Below are positions 42,335 to 51,538 of a DNA stretch of 64,000 bases, one piece after another (positions within the stretch are counted from its first letter, which is position 1; each line of letters begins with the position of its first letter). This stretch comes from Tropicimonas sp. IMCC6043. GTDB taxonomy: Bacteria > Pseudomonadota > Alphaproteobacteria > Rhodobacterales > Rhodobacteraceae. The position numbers and the translations under genes are program-made. The stretch spans positions 53,410 through 117,409 of the forward strand of contig NZ_SELO01000012.1 of assembly GCF_004146235.1 (NCBI RefSeq), in the 5' to 3' direction. The notes below the pieces were generated by a model. The model saw nothing but the letters and a program-made list of their open reading frames with translations. It searched no databases and was not told the origin of the DNA.

Positions 42335-43831
42335 ATGGCCGAAGAAGCCCTCGAATCCGCTGGTGGCGCACAGGCCGCCGAAGCCACCGAATCCGATTTC
42401 GCGGCGCTCCTGCAGCAGGAGTTCCGCCCGCGCACCGACACCGCCAAGACGGCGGTCGAGAGCGCGGTCAAGACGCTGGCGCAGCAGGCGCTGGAGAACG
42501 CTTCGGTCATCTCCGACGATGTTCTGCAGTCGCTTGAGTCGATCATCGCCGAGATCGACAAGAAGCTGACCGACCAGATCAACAAGATCATCCACCACGA
42601 GGAATATCAGAAGCTCGAGAGCGCCTGGCGCGGTTTGTATCACCTGGTGAACAACACCGAGACCGACGAGATGCTGAAGATCCGGGTGATGTGCATCTCC
42701 AAGAAGGAGCTGCACAAGACCCTGCGCAAATACAAGGGCACGGCCTGGGACCAGTCGCCGATCTTCAAGAAGCTCTATGAAGAGGAATATGGCGTCTTCG
42801 GCGGCGAGCCTTATGGCTGCCTTGTCGGCGACTACCACTTCAACCACTCGCCGCCGGATGTGGAGATGCTGGGCGAGATCTCCAAGATCTCGGCTGCGAT
42901 CCACGCGCCCTTCATCACCGGCGCCGACCCGTCGCTCATGCAGTTCGAGACCTGGCAGGAGCTGAGCAACCCGCGCGACCTGACCAAGATCTTCCAGACG
43001 CCGGAATATGCGGCCTGGCGGTCGCTGCGCGACAGCGAGGATTCCCGCTATCTCGGCCTCACGATGCCGCGTTTCCTGGCCCGCCAGCCCTATGGCGCCA
43101 AGGGGGACCCGGTGGATGAATTCGCCTTTGAGGAAGAGACCGGCAATGCCGAGTCGGAGTATTTCTCCTGGGCGAACTCCGCCTATGCCATGGCCACCAA
43201 CATCACCCGCTCGTTCAAGATGTACGGCTGGTGCTCGCGGATCCGTGGCGTGGAATCGGGCGGGATCGTGGAAGGTCTGCCGACCCACACCTTCCCGACT
43301 GCCGATGGTGGTGTGGACATGAAATGCCCGACCGAAATCTCGATCCCGGAGCGCCGGGAAGCCGAGCTTTCGAAAAATGGCATGATGTCCCTGATCCACC
43401 GCAAGAATTCGGACGTCGCGGCCTTTATCGGTGCCCAATCCCTGCACAAGCCGGCCGAGTATGACGATCCGGATGCCACCGCCAACGCCAATCTTGCTGC
43501 GCGGCTGCCCTATCTCTTCGCGACCTGTCGTTTCGCGCACTACCTCAAGAAAATGGTTCACGACAAGATCGGCTCCTTCAAGAGCCGGGACGACATGGAG
43601 CGCTGGTTGGGCGAGTGGATCAGCCAGTATGTTGACTACAACCCCGCGCATTCATCGGAAGAAACCAAAGCGATGAAGCCACTCACGGCGGCGGAAGTGG
43701 TGGTGCAGGAAGTCGAGGGGAACCCGGGATACTACACCTCGCAGTTCTTCCTGAAGCCTCACTATCAGCTCGAGGGCCTCACGGTCTCGCTTCGGCTGGT
43801 GGCGAAACTGCCCTCTGAAAAGGGGCAATAA
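42335..43831 (+). CDS. tssC: Type VI secretion sheath large subunit TssC
   Basis: This is a 498-residue contractile-sheath protein. Family landmarks include KLESAWRGLYHLVNNTETDE, GLVGDYHFNH-like LVGDYHFNHSPPDVEML, and the conserved C-terminal YYTSQFFLKPHYQLEGL. The ATG at 42335 is 4 bases after tssB. The complex with TssB contracts to drive the spike and is recycled by ClpV. Confidence 0.96.
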   Translation: MAEEALESAGGAQAAEATESDFAALLQQEFRPRTDTAKTAVESAVKTLAQQALENASVISDDVLQSLESIIAEIDKKLTDQINKIIHHEEYQKLESAWRGLYHLVNNTETDEMLKIRVMCISKKELHKTLRKYKGTAWDQSPIFKKLYEEEYGVFGGEPYGCLVGDYHFNHSPPDVEMLGEISKISAAIHAPFITGADPSLMQFETWQELSNPRDLTKIFQTPEYAAWRSLRDSEDSRYLGLTMPRFLARQPYGAKGDPVDEFAFEEETGNAESEYFSWANSAYAMATNITRSFKMYGWCSRIRGVESGGIVEGLPTHTFPTADGGVDMKCPTEISIPERREAELSKNGMMSLIHRKNSDVAAFIGAQSLHKPAEYDDPDATANANLAARLPYLFATCRFAHYLKKMVHDKIGSFKSRDDMERWLGEWISQYVDYNPAHSSEETKAMKPLTAAEVVVQEVEGNPGYYTSQFFLKPHYQLEGLTVSLRLVAKLPSEKGQ

Positions 43832-43913
43832 CTCCCGGATCGGGCGTCATCGGCCGGCGCCCGGCCATTACAATCGGCGGCAGGTCCGCCCCTTCATTTA
43901 AGGAGAAAGCACG

Positions 43914-44399
43914 ATGGCTGTTGACATGTTCCTCGATATTGAGGGCGAAATTGCTGGTGAATCGCAGGATCACAAACACAAGGACGAGATCGACGTTCTG
44001 GCATGGTCCTGGGGCGTGTCGCAGTCCGGCACTTTCCACACCGGCGGCGGCGGCGGCGCCGGCAAGGCCAATTTCCAGGACATCTCCGTTACCAAATGGG
44101 TCGACAAGTCCTCGCCGATCCTGATGCTCTATTGCGCCAATGGCGATCACTTCGACAGCGCGAAACTGACCGTCCGCAAGGCCGGCAAGGATCCGCTCGA
44201 GTATCTCATCATCACGATGAAGAAGGTGCTGGTCACCTCGGTCTCGACCGGTGGTTCCGGCGGCGAGGATCGCCTGACCGAGAATATCTCGCTCAACTTC
44301 CGCGATGTCGAAGTGCTCTACACCGAGCAGAAGCCGGACGGCGGTGCCGGCGCCAAGCCGGAATTCAAGTGGAGCATTGCCGAGAACAAGCAGCTCTGA
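43914..44399 (+). CDS. hcp: Type VI secretion tube protein Hcp (TssD)
   Basis: This is a 161-residue protein that forms the hexameric inner tube and is secreted. MAVDMFLDIEGEIAGESQD, IDVLAWSWGVSQSG and the C-terminal beta strands are characteristic of Hcp1. The ATG has an AAGGAGAAA ribosome site, the best in the operon. A GC-rich stem-loop follows the gene, consistent with higher Hcp than downstream expression. The 82-base gap before it contains a GGCCGG-CGC-CCGGCC palindrome (about 43851-43865). Confidence 0.96.
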   Translation: MAVDMFLDIEGEIAGESQDHKHKDEIDVLAWSWGVSQSGTFHTGGGGGAGKANFQDISVTKWVDKSSPILMLYCANGDHFDSAKLTVRKAGKDPLEYLIITMKKVLVTSVSTGGSGGEDRLTENISLNFRDVEVLYTEQKPDGGAGAKPEFKWSIAENKQL

Positions 44400-44425
44400 C
44401 CGCTGCAGACTGGCCCATTCGAAAG

Positions 44426-44453
44426 GTCCTGCCGCGCTGTTGCGCGGCGGGAC
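44426..44453 (+). terminator. Stem-loop after hcp (partial terminator or stabiliser)
   Basis: GTCCTGCCGCGC (44426-44437) pairs with GCGCGGCGGGAC (44442-44453) over 12 base pairs, including one T-G wobble, around a TGTT loop. ATTCTGT follows, a weak T-rich tail. Placed between hcp and tagJ, it could let Hcp be made in excess. Confidence 0.6.
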
Positions 44454-44496
44454 ATTCTGTCGAATTCGACGACACGACACAGCGGGAGAGACCCCA

Positions 44497-45348
44497 TTGC
44501 AAAGCCGCGCCCAAGAGCTTCTGCTTGCCAATGATCTGACCGGGGCCCTCGACGCGTTGCAGGACGCCGTGCGCGCCAAGCCGGCGGATGCCAAGCTGAG
44601 AATTTTCCTGTTCCAGTTGCTCTGCGTCATGGGCGACTGGAAGCGCGCGATCAACCAGCTCAAGCTCTCGGCGACGATGGACAAGGACGCCGAGGAGATG
44701 GCCAAGGCCTATCGCGAGGTGCTGCGTTGCGAGGTGTTCCGCGAGAAGGTCTTTACCGGCGAGCGCGAGCCGCTGGTCTTTGGCGAGCCAAATGAATGGA
44801 TTGCGCTGCTGATGGAGGCGCTGAAGCTTTTGGCCGCCGGCAAGCCCGGCGAGGCGGCCACGCTGCGCGAGAAGGCGTTTGAGGCCGCGCCGGCGATCGG
44901 CGGCGAGATCAACGGAGAGCGTTTCGAGTGGATCGCGGATGCCGACATGCGGCTCGGCCCGGTGCTCGAAGCAGTGGTGAACGGCCGCTATTTCTGGATG
45001 CCATTCGCGGCAATTCGCGAGCTTCATGTCGAGGAGCCTGCAGACCTGCGCGATGCGGTCTGGACCGGCGCGCGGGTGACGCTCCAGAACGGCGGTGAGG
45101 TGACTGCCTTCATCCCGACCCGCTATCCCGGCACCGTGGAGAGCGGCAACGGCGCGGCGATGCTCTCGAAATTGACCGACTGGGTGGATGCCGGCGGTGA
45201 GACCTTCGTCGGGATCGGCCAGCGCCTGCTTGCGACCGAAACCGGAGACACCGCCCTGATGGACCTGCGGACCCTGCACATGGACGCCGCGCCGGGCGCC
45301 GCGGCGTCCGATGCCGAGGAGGCCTCCGCGCCGCCGGCCGGGGCCTGA
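44497..45348 (+). CDS. tagJ: Type VI secretion accessory protein TagJ (ImpE family)
   Basis: This is a 283-residue cytoplasmic protein. The N-terminal TPR-like helices (ELLLANDLTGALDALQDAV) and the core WIADADMRLGPVLEAVVNGRYFWMPF identify ImpE/TagJ. Homologues bind the TssB N-terminus and may assist ClpV-mediated sheath turnover. The start is taken as TTG 44497, because GGGAGAG lies upstream and no ATG fits the family N-terminus. It lies between hcp and tssE. Confidence 0.88.
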   Translation: MQSRAQELLLANDLTGALDALQDAVRAKPADAKLRIFLFQLLCVMGDWKRAINQLKLSATMDKDAEEMAKAYREVLRCEVFREKVFTGEREPLVFGEPNEWIALLMEALKLLAAGKPGEAATLREKAFEAAPAIGGEINGERFEWIADADMRLGPVLEAVVNGRYFWMPFAAIRELHVEEPADLRDAVWTGARVTLQNGGEVTAFIPTRYPGTVESGNGAAMLSKLTDWVDAGGETFVGIGQRLLATETGDTALMDLRTLHMDAAPGAAASDAEEASAPPAGA

Positions 45349-45352
45349 GCCC

Positions 45353-45850
45353 ATGGCAGACAAGACGATCGACGACCGCCTTCAGCCGTCGCTGCTCGAC
45401 CGGCTGACCGATGACGCGCCCAAGGAGACAAGCGAGTCCCGCGACGCTCGAGTGATCGATATCCGCCGGCTGCGCGAGATCCTCAAGCGCGACCTCGGCT
45501 GGTTGCTGAACACGATCAACAACGAGAGCGAGATTGACCGTAAGAAGTATCCGCACGCCTTTCGCTCGGTGCTCAACTACGGTGTGAGCCCGGTGGCGGG
45601 TGGCTCGTCGAGTTCCCGCAAGGCCGAGGCGATCCGTGCCGCGATCGCCACTGCGGTCAAGGAATTCGAACCGCGGCTGCGGCCGGAAACCCTCGACGTG
45701 CAGATCCGGGAAGACGAGGAGGGGGCTCAGACCTCGGTCTTCTTCGACATTCACGCCGAAATGTGGGCCCAGCCGATGCCGCTGGAGCTTTACCTCCGCT
45801 CCGAGGTCGACTTGATGAGCGGCCATCTGAGCCTCGAGCAGAGGGGCTGA
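45353..45850 (+). CDS. tssE: Type VI secretion baseplate protein TssE (gp25-like)
   Basis: This is a 165-residue gp25/lysozyme-like baseplate wedge subunit. DRLQPSLLDRLTDD near the N-terminus, the RRLREILKRDLGWLLNT helix and HAFRSVLNYGV match TssE. The gene begins 4 bases after tagJ and ends 4 bases before tssF. Together with TssF, TssG and TssK it builds the baseplate. Confidence 0.94.
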   Translation: MADKTIDDRLQPSLLDRLTDDAPKETSESRDARVIDIRRLREILKRDLGWLLNTINNESEIDRKKYPHAFRSVLNYGVSPVAGGSSSSRKAEAIRAAIATAVKEFEPRLRPETLDVQIREDEEGAQTSVFFDIHAEMWAQPMPLELYLRSEVDLMSGHLSLEQRG

Positions 45851-45854
45851 CGCA

Positions 45855-47729
45855 ATGGACACGCGACTGCTGCGCCACTACGAAGCCGAACTGGCCTACA
45901 TGCGCGAGATGGGGGCAGAATTCGCCGAGAGCTTCCCCAAGATCGCCGCCCGGCTCGGCATCGAGTCGCTCGAAGTCCACGACCCCTATGTCGAGCGTCT
46001 GTTGGAGGGGTCGGCCTTTCTCGCCGCCCGCGTCCAGCTCGAGCTCGAGCTGCAGTACCCGCAATTCACCAGCCACTTGCTGGAACTGGTCTATCCACAT
46101 TACCTTTCGCCGACACCGTCGATGATGATCGCCCGGCTCCATCCAGACATGGATAACGCGGTGCTGGCAGACGGCTACACGGTCAAGCGCGAAACCGTGT
46201 TGCGCTCGGACTCACCCGACGGCTCCAGTTCGCCCTGCGTCTTCCGCACCGCGATGGACCTTCCGCTCTGGCCGATCGAGGTCACCGAGGCGGAATATAT
46301 CGACGGGCGCGGCGAGCTTGTGGCCGCCGGTGTTGCCGGCGTTGTCGAGGCGCGGGCGGGGATCCGGCTCAGGATCCGGCGCCACGCCGGCGCGCCGATG
46401 AACGAGCTTTCGCTCGACGCGATCACCTTCTTTCTCGGCAGCCAGGGTACGCCCGGCTGGAAGTTGCTGGAACTGCTGTGCACCGAGACCACCGGGCTGG
46501 CGGCGCGCTCCACCGACCGGCGGGCCGACTGGGTCGAGCCCATCCGAGGCCAGCTTCGCCAGCGCGGCTTCTCCCCCGACGAGGCGCTGCTGCCGACGCC
46601 ACGCCGCAGCTTCGACGGTTACCGCCTGCTGCAGGAATATTTTGCGATGCCCGAGCGCTTCTTCTTCGTCGAGATCGACGGGCTGAAGAACGCGGTGATG
46701 CGGACGGCGGATTCCGATTTCGACATCTACATTCTGCTGCGCGACGGCATGCCGGAAGTCGCCCCGGCGGTGCGTCCGGAAGCCTTCCAGCTCAATTGCG
46801 TGCCGGCGGTGAACCTTTTTCCCAAGCGCTGTGACCGGGTGCATGTCTCGAATTCCGATTTCGAGCAGCATGTCGTCGCGGACCGCACCGCACCGCTCGA
46901 TTTCGAGATCTTTTCCATCGAAAGCGTCACCGGCATCGGCGCAGAGGGAGAACTCGACCTTCCCTTCGAGCCCTTCTACTCGGTGAAGGACCTCACGCCG
47001 ATCGGCGAAGGCGGCAAGTGTTTCTACACTATCGCCCGCAAGATGCGGCACCGCACAGAACGCGAGCGGCTGCGCGGCGGCCGGACCAACTACCTCGGGT
47101 CGGAGGTCTTCCTGTCGCTGGTCGACGGCGACAACGCGCCCTACAAATCCGATCTGAGCCAGCTCGCCGTGCGCGCGATGGTAACCAACCGCGACCTGCC
47201 GTTGTTGCTCTCGACGGCGGTGCCGGACGTGTTCCACCTTCCCGAAGGCGGCCCGGTGGCCAAGGTCACTACGCCGATCTCGCCGACCCGCCCGCGGCCG
47301 ACGCTGGCGCAAGGCGACACCGCCTGGCGGCTGATTTCGCATCTCGGGCTCAACTACCTCTCCATCGCCGACAGCGAGGGCGGTTCCGCCGCGGCGGCGT
47401 TGCGCGAGTTGATCGGCCTCTATGCGCCTGCGGGCGATCGCGGAATCCGCCGGCAGCTCGAAGGGCTTGTCGAGGTGGCGTCGCGTCCGATCGTGCGGCG
47501 GATGACCGACGAAGTGCTCTCGACTGCGGTACGCGGGCTCGAGATCAAGCTCACCTTTGACGAGAGCTTCTTCGAAGGTACCAGCGTCTATCTCCTGGGC
47601 GCAGTGATGGAGCAGTTCTTCCGCGGCTACGCGACGATCAATTCTTTCACCGAAACGGCTGTCTGCAGCCAGCAGCGAGGGGAGCTGAAGCGATGGCGTC
47701 CGACGACGGGCCACGGCCGGATCATCTGA
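45855..47729 (+). CDS. tssF: Type VI secretion baseplate protein TssF
   Basis: This is a 624-residue baseplate wedge protein. The N-terminus MDTRLLRHYEAELAYMREMGAEFAESFPKIAARLG is diagnostic, followed by FLAARVQLELELQYPQF and the C-terminal INSFTETAVCSQQRGELKRW. The 3' end overlaps tssG by 37 bases, indicating tight coupling of the two wedge partners. Confidence 0.95.
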   Translation: MDTRLLRHYEAELAYMREMGAEFAESFPKIAARLGIESLEVHDPYVERLLEGSAFLAARVQLELELQYPQFTSHLLELVYPHYLSPTPSMMIARLHPDMDNAVLADGYTVKRETVLRSDSPDGSSSPCVFRTAMDLPLWPIEVTEAEYIDGRGELVAAGVAGVVEARAGIRLRIRRHAGAPMNELSLDAITFFLGSQGTPGWKLLELLCTETTGLAARSTDRRADWVEPIRGQLRQRGFSPDEALLPTPRRSFDGYRLLQEYFAMPERFFFVEIDGLKNAVMRTADSDFDIYILLRDGMPEVAPAVRPEAFQLNCVPAVNLFPKRCDRVHVSNSDFEQHVVADRTAPLDFEIFSIESVTGIGAEGELDLPFEPFYSVKDLTPIGEGGKCFYTIARKMRHRTERERLRGGRTNYLGSEVFLSLVDGDNAPYKSDLSQLAVRAMVTNRDLPLLLSTAVPDVFHLPEGGPVAKVTTPISPTRPRPTLAQGDTAWRLISHLGLNYLSIADSEGGSAAAALRELIGLYAPAGDRGIRRQLEGLVEVASRPIVRRMTDEVLSTAVRGLEIKLTFDESFFEGTSVYLLGAVMEQFFRGYATINSFTETAVCSQQRGELKRWRPTTGHGRII

Positions 47730-48724
47730 GATGGTTCTCCGGGCTCGCGGAGCGGCCCGGGGAGCATCACATCTACCTGGCGATGCGCCTGCTCGACGCG
47801 GCGCGCGGCGAGGGCCGTCCCCTGGGTGCGACCCACCGTCCGCGGGAGGACCAGATGCGCTTCTGCCAGGAGCCGTCGCTTGCCTTCCCGCCGACCACGC
47901 TGACCGAATTCGAACTCGGTGAAGAGGGCCGGCCCCACCGGCTGACCAACCGGTTCTTCGGGCTGTTCGGTCCCAACGGCCCGCTGCCGCTGCACCTAAC
48001 CGAATATGCCCACGACAGGGTCGAGAACGAATACGACGAAACCTTCGTCGCCTTTGCCGACATGCTCACGCACCGGTTGGCGACGCTGCTTTTCCGGGCC
48101 TGGAAGACAGGTCAGCCGGCGGCGGAACTCGACCGAGGCATGGGCGGGCCGACCGAGCGGGCCGTTGCCTCGCTGTCGCGGCTGAACGGCACGGCGCTGC
48201 GCGACCGCGACGCCATGCCGGACCTCGCAAAGCGGCATTTCGCCGGCCACCTCGTGCCCGGACCGCGCACGCCCGAGGGGCTGGTCTCGATGCTATCTCT
48301 GTTCTTCGGCGCGGATGTGCATATCGAGGAATTCATCGGCTCCTGGCTCGAACTTGAACCGGACGATTGCTGGAAGCTCGGCGGGCCCTCGGGGCTCGGG
48401 CAGGCGACGGCGATCGGGGACCGGGTCTGGAGCCGGGCGGCCAAGTTCCGGCTCACCGTCGGTCCGCTCTCCCGGGAAGACTACGAGCGGCTGCTGCCGG
48501 GCGGCGAGTCATTGGGCAAACTGGCGGCAATCGTGCGCAACCATGTCGGCGACACGCTCGACTGGGATGTGAACCTGGTGTTGCGCGCAGAAGACGTGCC
48601 GCCGGCGATCCTGGGCGCGGATACGCGGCTCGGTCTGACCAGCTGGGTCGGCGACCGCGCACGGATGGGGGACGCGGACGATCTATACGTGGCGCCCGAG
48701 AGGGATATTCGGCCAGCGGCCTGA
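47693..48724 (+). CDS. tssG: Type VI secretion baseplate protein TssG
   Basis: This is a 343-residue partner of TssF. RFCQEPSLAFPPTTL and NRFFGLFGPNGPLPLHLTEYA are the canonical motifs. FFGADVHIEEFIGSW lies in the second half. The start lies inside the end of tssF. The product completes the baseplate wedge with TssE and TssK. Confidence 0.95.
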   Translation: MASDDGPRPDHLRWFSGLAERPGEHHIYLAMRLLDAARGEGRPLGATHRPREDQMRFCQEPSLAFPPTTLTEFELGEEGRPHRLTNRFFGLFGPNGPLPLHLTEYAHDRVENEYDETFVAFADMLTHRLATLLFRAWKTGQPAAELDRGMGGPTERAVASLSRLNGTALRDRDAMPDLAKRHFAGHLVPGPRTPEGLVSMLSLFFGADVHIEEFIGSWLELEPDDCWKLGGPSGLGQATAIGDRVWSRAAKFRLTVGPLSREDYERLLPGGESLGKLAAIVRNHVGDTLDWDVNLVLRAEDVPPAILGADTRLGLTSWVGDRARMGDADDLYVAPERDIRPAA

Positions 48725-48758
48725 GGCCGGGTCGCTTTGACGAGGGAAGGGACGGAAC

Positions 48759-51461
48759 ATGTCGGAAATCAGCAGGGTTGCACTTTTCGGGAAGCTCAAC
48801 GAGCTGGGCTACAAGGCGGTCGAGGGCGCGACGGTCTTCTGCAAGATGCGCGGGAACCCCTATGTGGAGATCGTCCACTGGCTGGCGCAGATCGTCCAGT
48901 TGCAGGACAGCGACATCCACCGGATCATGAAGCACTACGACCTGGAGCCGGCGCGGCTCGCCGCCGACATGCAGCGGGCGCTCGACGCGCTGCCGAGGGG
49001 CGCGACCTCGATCAGCGACCTCTCGGCGCACCTGGAAAACGCGATGGAGCGGGCCTGGGTCTATGGCTCGCTGATGTACAATTCGAGCCAGGTTCGTACC
49101 GGCCACCTGATCCTCGGGATGGTCAAGACCTCCGAGCTACGCCATGTGCTGCATGGCATCTCTGGCGAGTTCCGCAAGGTTGGCCCGGACGATCTCGCCG
49201 ACAATTTTCTGACCGTTGTCGACGGCTCGCCCGAGGATCGTCTGCGTCCGCAGGACGGCTCTGTTACCGGCGGCGGCGCGGTGCCGGGCGAGGCGTCCGG
49301 CGCCATGTCGCCGGCGCAGATGGGCAAGGAAGAAGCGCTCAAGCAATTCTGCACGGACCTGACGGCGCAGGCGCTCGAGGGCAAGATGGACCCGATCGTC
49401 GGCCGCGACGACGAGATCCGCCAGATCGTCGACATCCTGATGCGGCGGCGGCAGAACAACCCGATCCTCACCGGCGAGGCCGGGGTGGGCAAGACGGCGG
49501 TGGTCGAGGGCTTCGCCCAGCGGATTGCGCGCGGCGACGTGCCGCCCTCGCTCAAGGGGGCGCGGCTCCTGTCGCTCGACGTTGGCCTTCTGCAGGCCGG
49601 CGCCTCGATGAAGGGCGAGTTCGAGAACCGGCTGCGCTCGGTGATCGACGAGGTGCAGGCGAGCACGGTGCCGATCATCATGTTCGTGGACGAGACTCAC
49701 ACGCTTGTCGGCGCCGGCGGCGCGGCGGGCACCGGTGACGCGGCGAACCTTCTGAAGCCGGCACTGGCGCGCGGCACGTTGCGCACCATCGGCGCCACTA
49801 CCTGGGCCGAATACAAGAAGCATATCGAGAAGGACCCGGCGCTGACCCGGCGCTTCCAGGTCGTCCAGGTGGACGAGCCGGACGTCAAGAAGGGCACCCT
49901 GATGATGCGCGGCATCGCCTCGATGCTGGAGAAGCACCACAAGGTGCAGGTGCTGGACGAGGGGATCGAGGCGGCGGTGAAGCTCTCGGCGCGCTACATC
50001 CCGGCGCGCCAGCTTCCCGACAAGTCGGTCTCGGTGCTCGACACCGCCTGTGCCCGCGTGGCGGTAAGCCAGCACGCGGTGCCAGCGGAAGTCGACGATT
50101 GCCGCAAGAAGATCGAGGCGCTCACCACCGAACTCGAGATCATCGACCGCGACGAAACAGCGGGATACGACGTCGAGGATCGCCGGGCGGCGATCACGGC
50201 GCTGAAGGCGGAGGAAGAGGAGCGGCTCAAGGGGCTCGACGAGCGCTGGCTCAAGGAAAAGGGCGTCGTTGACGAGATCCTCGCGCTCCGCGCCAAGCTG
50301 CGCGAGGGCGGCGTACCGGTCGAGGCAACCGACGAGGCGGCAACCGAGGCCAGCCCTCTCGGACCCGACGAGCGCAAGGCCATGGTCGAGGAACTGCGCG
50401 CCAAGAACCGTGAACTCACGAAGATCCAGGGCGAAAGCCCGCTGATCCTGCCGATTGTCGATGCCCAGGCGGTGGCCTCGGTGATCGGTGACTGGACCGG
50501 CATCCCGGTCGGCCGGATGGTGCGCAACGAGATCGACACGGTGCTGCATCTCGAGGAGCATCTCGCCAAGCGGGTGATCGGCCAGGACCACGCGATGGCG
50601 ATGATCTCCAAGCGGATCCAGACCAGCCGCGCCGGGCTCGACAACCCCAACAAGCCGATTGGCGTCTTCATGCTCGCGGGCACCTCGGGCGTCGGCAAGA
50701 CCGAGACCGCGCTGGCGCTGGCCGAGGTGCTCTATGGCGGCGAACAGAACGTCATTACCATCAACATGTCCGAATACCAGGAGGCGCACACCGTGAGCTC
50801 GCTGAAGGGCGCGCCTCCGGGCTACGTGGGCTATGGCGAGGGCGGCGTGCTGACCGAGGCGGTGCGGCGCAAGCCCTATTCGGTGGTGCTGCTCGACGAG
50901 GTCGAGAAGGCGCACCCGGATGTGCACGAGCTCTTCTTCCAGGTCTTCGACAAGGGTCAGATGGAGGATGGTGAAGGCCGGATGATCGACTTCAAGAACA
51001 CGCTCATCCTGCTCACCTCGAACGCCGGATCCGACCTCATCATGGACATGTGCTCCGACCCGGACCTGATGCCGGAGCCGGAGGGCATCGCCACGGCGCT
51101 GCGCGACCCGCTCTTGCAGATCTTTCCCGCCGCCCTGCTCGGGCGGCTGGTCACGATCCCCTACTACCCGCTGACGCCGGAGGTGATCGGCAAGATCGCA
51201 GTGCTCCAGCTCAACCGCATCAAGAAGCGGGTCGAGGAGAGCCACGGCGTGCCGTTCACCTATACCGACGCGGTGGTCCAGGAAATCGTCTCGCGCTGCC
51301 AGGAGCTGGAATCGGGCGGCCGCATGATCGACGCCATCGTGACCAACACGATGCTGCCGGAGGTTTCCAACGAGTTCCTGCGGCGCATGATGATTGACGA
51401 AGAGATCAACGGCGTGACTGTCGACGCGGTCGAGGGTGAGTTCACCTACGATTTCGGGTGA
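48759..51461 (+). CDS. tssH: Type VI secretion sheath-recycling ATPase ClpV (TssH)
   Basis: This is a 900-residue AAA+ unfoldase. The N-terminal ClpN domain (about residues 1-160) is followed by Walker A1 GEAGVGKTAVVEG (about 238-250), a coiled-coil middle region (about 440-520), Walker A2 GTSGVGKTETAL (about 640-652) and pore loop GAPPGYVGYGEGG. The VFDKGQMEDGEGRMIDFKN stretch distinguishes ClpV from ClpB. It disassembles contracted TssBC sheath. A 7-bp hairpin lies between it and vgrG. Confidence 0.95.
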   Translation: MSEISRVALFGKLNELGYKAVEGATVFCKMRGNPYVEIVHWLAQIVQLQDSDIHRIMKHYDLEPARLAADMQRALDALPRGATSISDLSAHLENAMERAWVYGSLMYNSSQVRTGHLILGMVKTSELRHVLHGISGEFRKVGPDDLADNFLTVVDGSPEDRLRPQDGSVTGGGAVPGEASGAMSPAQMGKEEALKQFCTDLTAQALEGKMDPIVGRDDEIRQIVDILMRRRQNNPILTGEAGVGKTAVVEGFAQRIARGDVPPSLKGARLLSLDVGLLQAGASMKGEFENRLRSVIDEVQASTVPIIMFVDETHTLVGAGGAAGTGDAANLLKPALARGTLRTIGATTWAEYKKHIEKDPALTRRFQVVQVDEPDVKKGTLMMRGIASMLEKHHKVQVLDEGIEAAVKLSARYIPARQLPDKSVSVLDTACARVAVSQHAVPAEVDDCRKKIEALTTELEIIDRDETAGYDVEDRRAAITALKAEEEERLKGLDERWLKEKGVVDEILALRAKLREGGVPVEATDEAATEASPLGPDERKAMVEELRAKNRELTKIQGESPLILPIVDAQAVASVIGDWTGIPVGRMVRNEIDTVLHLEEHLAKRVIGQDHAMAMISKRIQTSRAGLDNPNKPIGVFMLAGTSGVGKTETALALAEVLYGGEQNVITINMSEYQEAHTVSSLKGAPPGYVGYGEGGVLTEAVRRKPYSVVLLDEVEKAHPDVHELFFQVFDKGQMEDGEGRMIDFKNTLILLTSNAGSDLIMDMCSDPDLMPEPEGIATALRDPLLQIFPAALLGRLVTIPYYPLTPEVIGKIAVLQLNRIKKRVEESHGVPFTYTDAVVQEIVSRCQELESGGRMIDAIVTNTMLPEVSNEFLRRMMIDEEINGVTVDAVEGEFTYDFG

Positions 51462-51494
51462 GGAAATCGGCGCCGAGACTCTTGGTGGTATCGC

Positions 51495-51518
51495 CTGCCC
51501 GGGTGTAGACTCGGGCAG
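51495..51518 (+). terminator. Weak stem-loop between clpV and vgrG
   Basis: CTGCCCG (51495-51501) pairs with CGGGCAG (51512-51518) across a 10-base loop. No T-run follows. It is possibly a processing or attenuation site before vgrG. Confidence 0.3.
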
Positions 51519-51538
51519 CTTCAACGATTGGATTGGCC

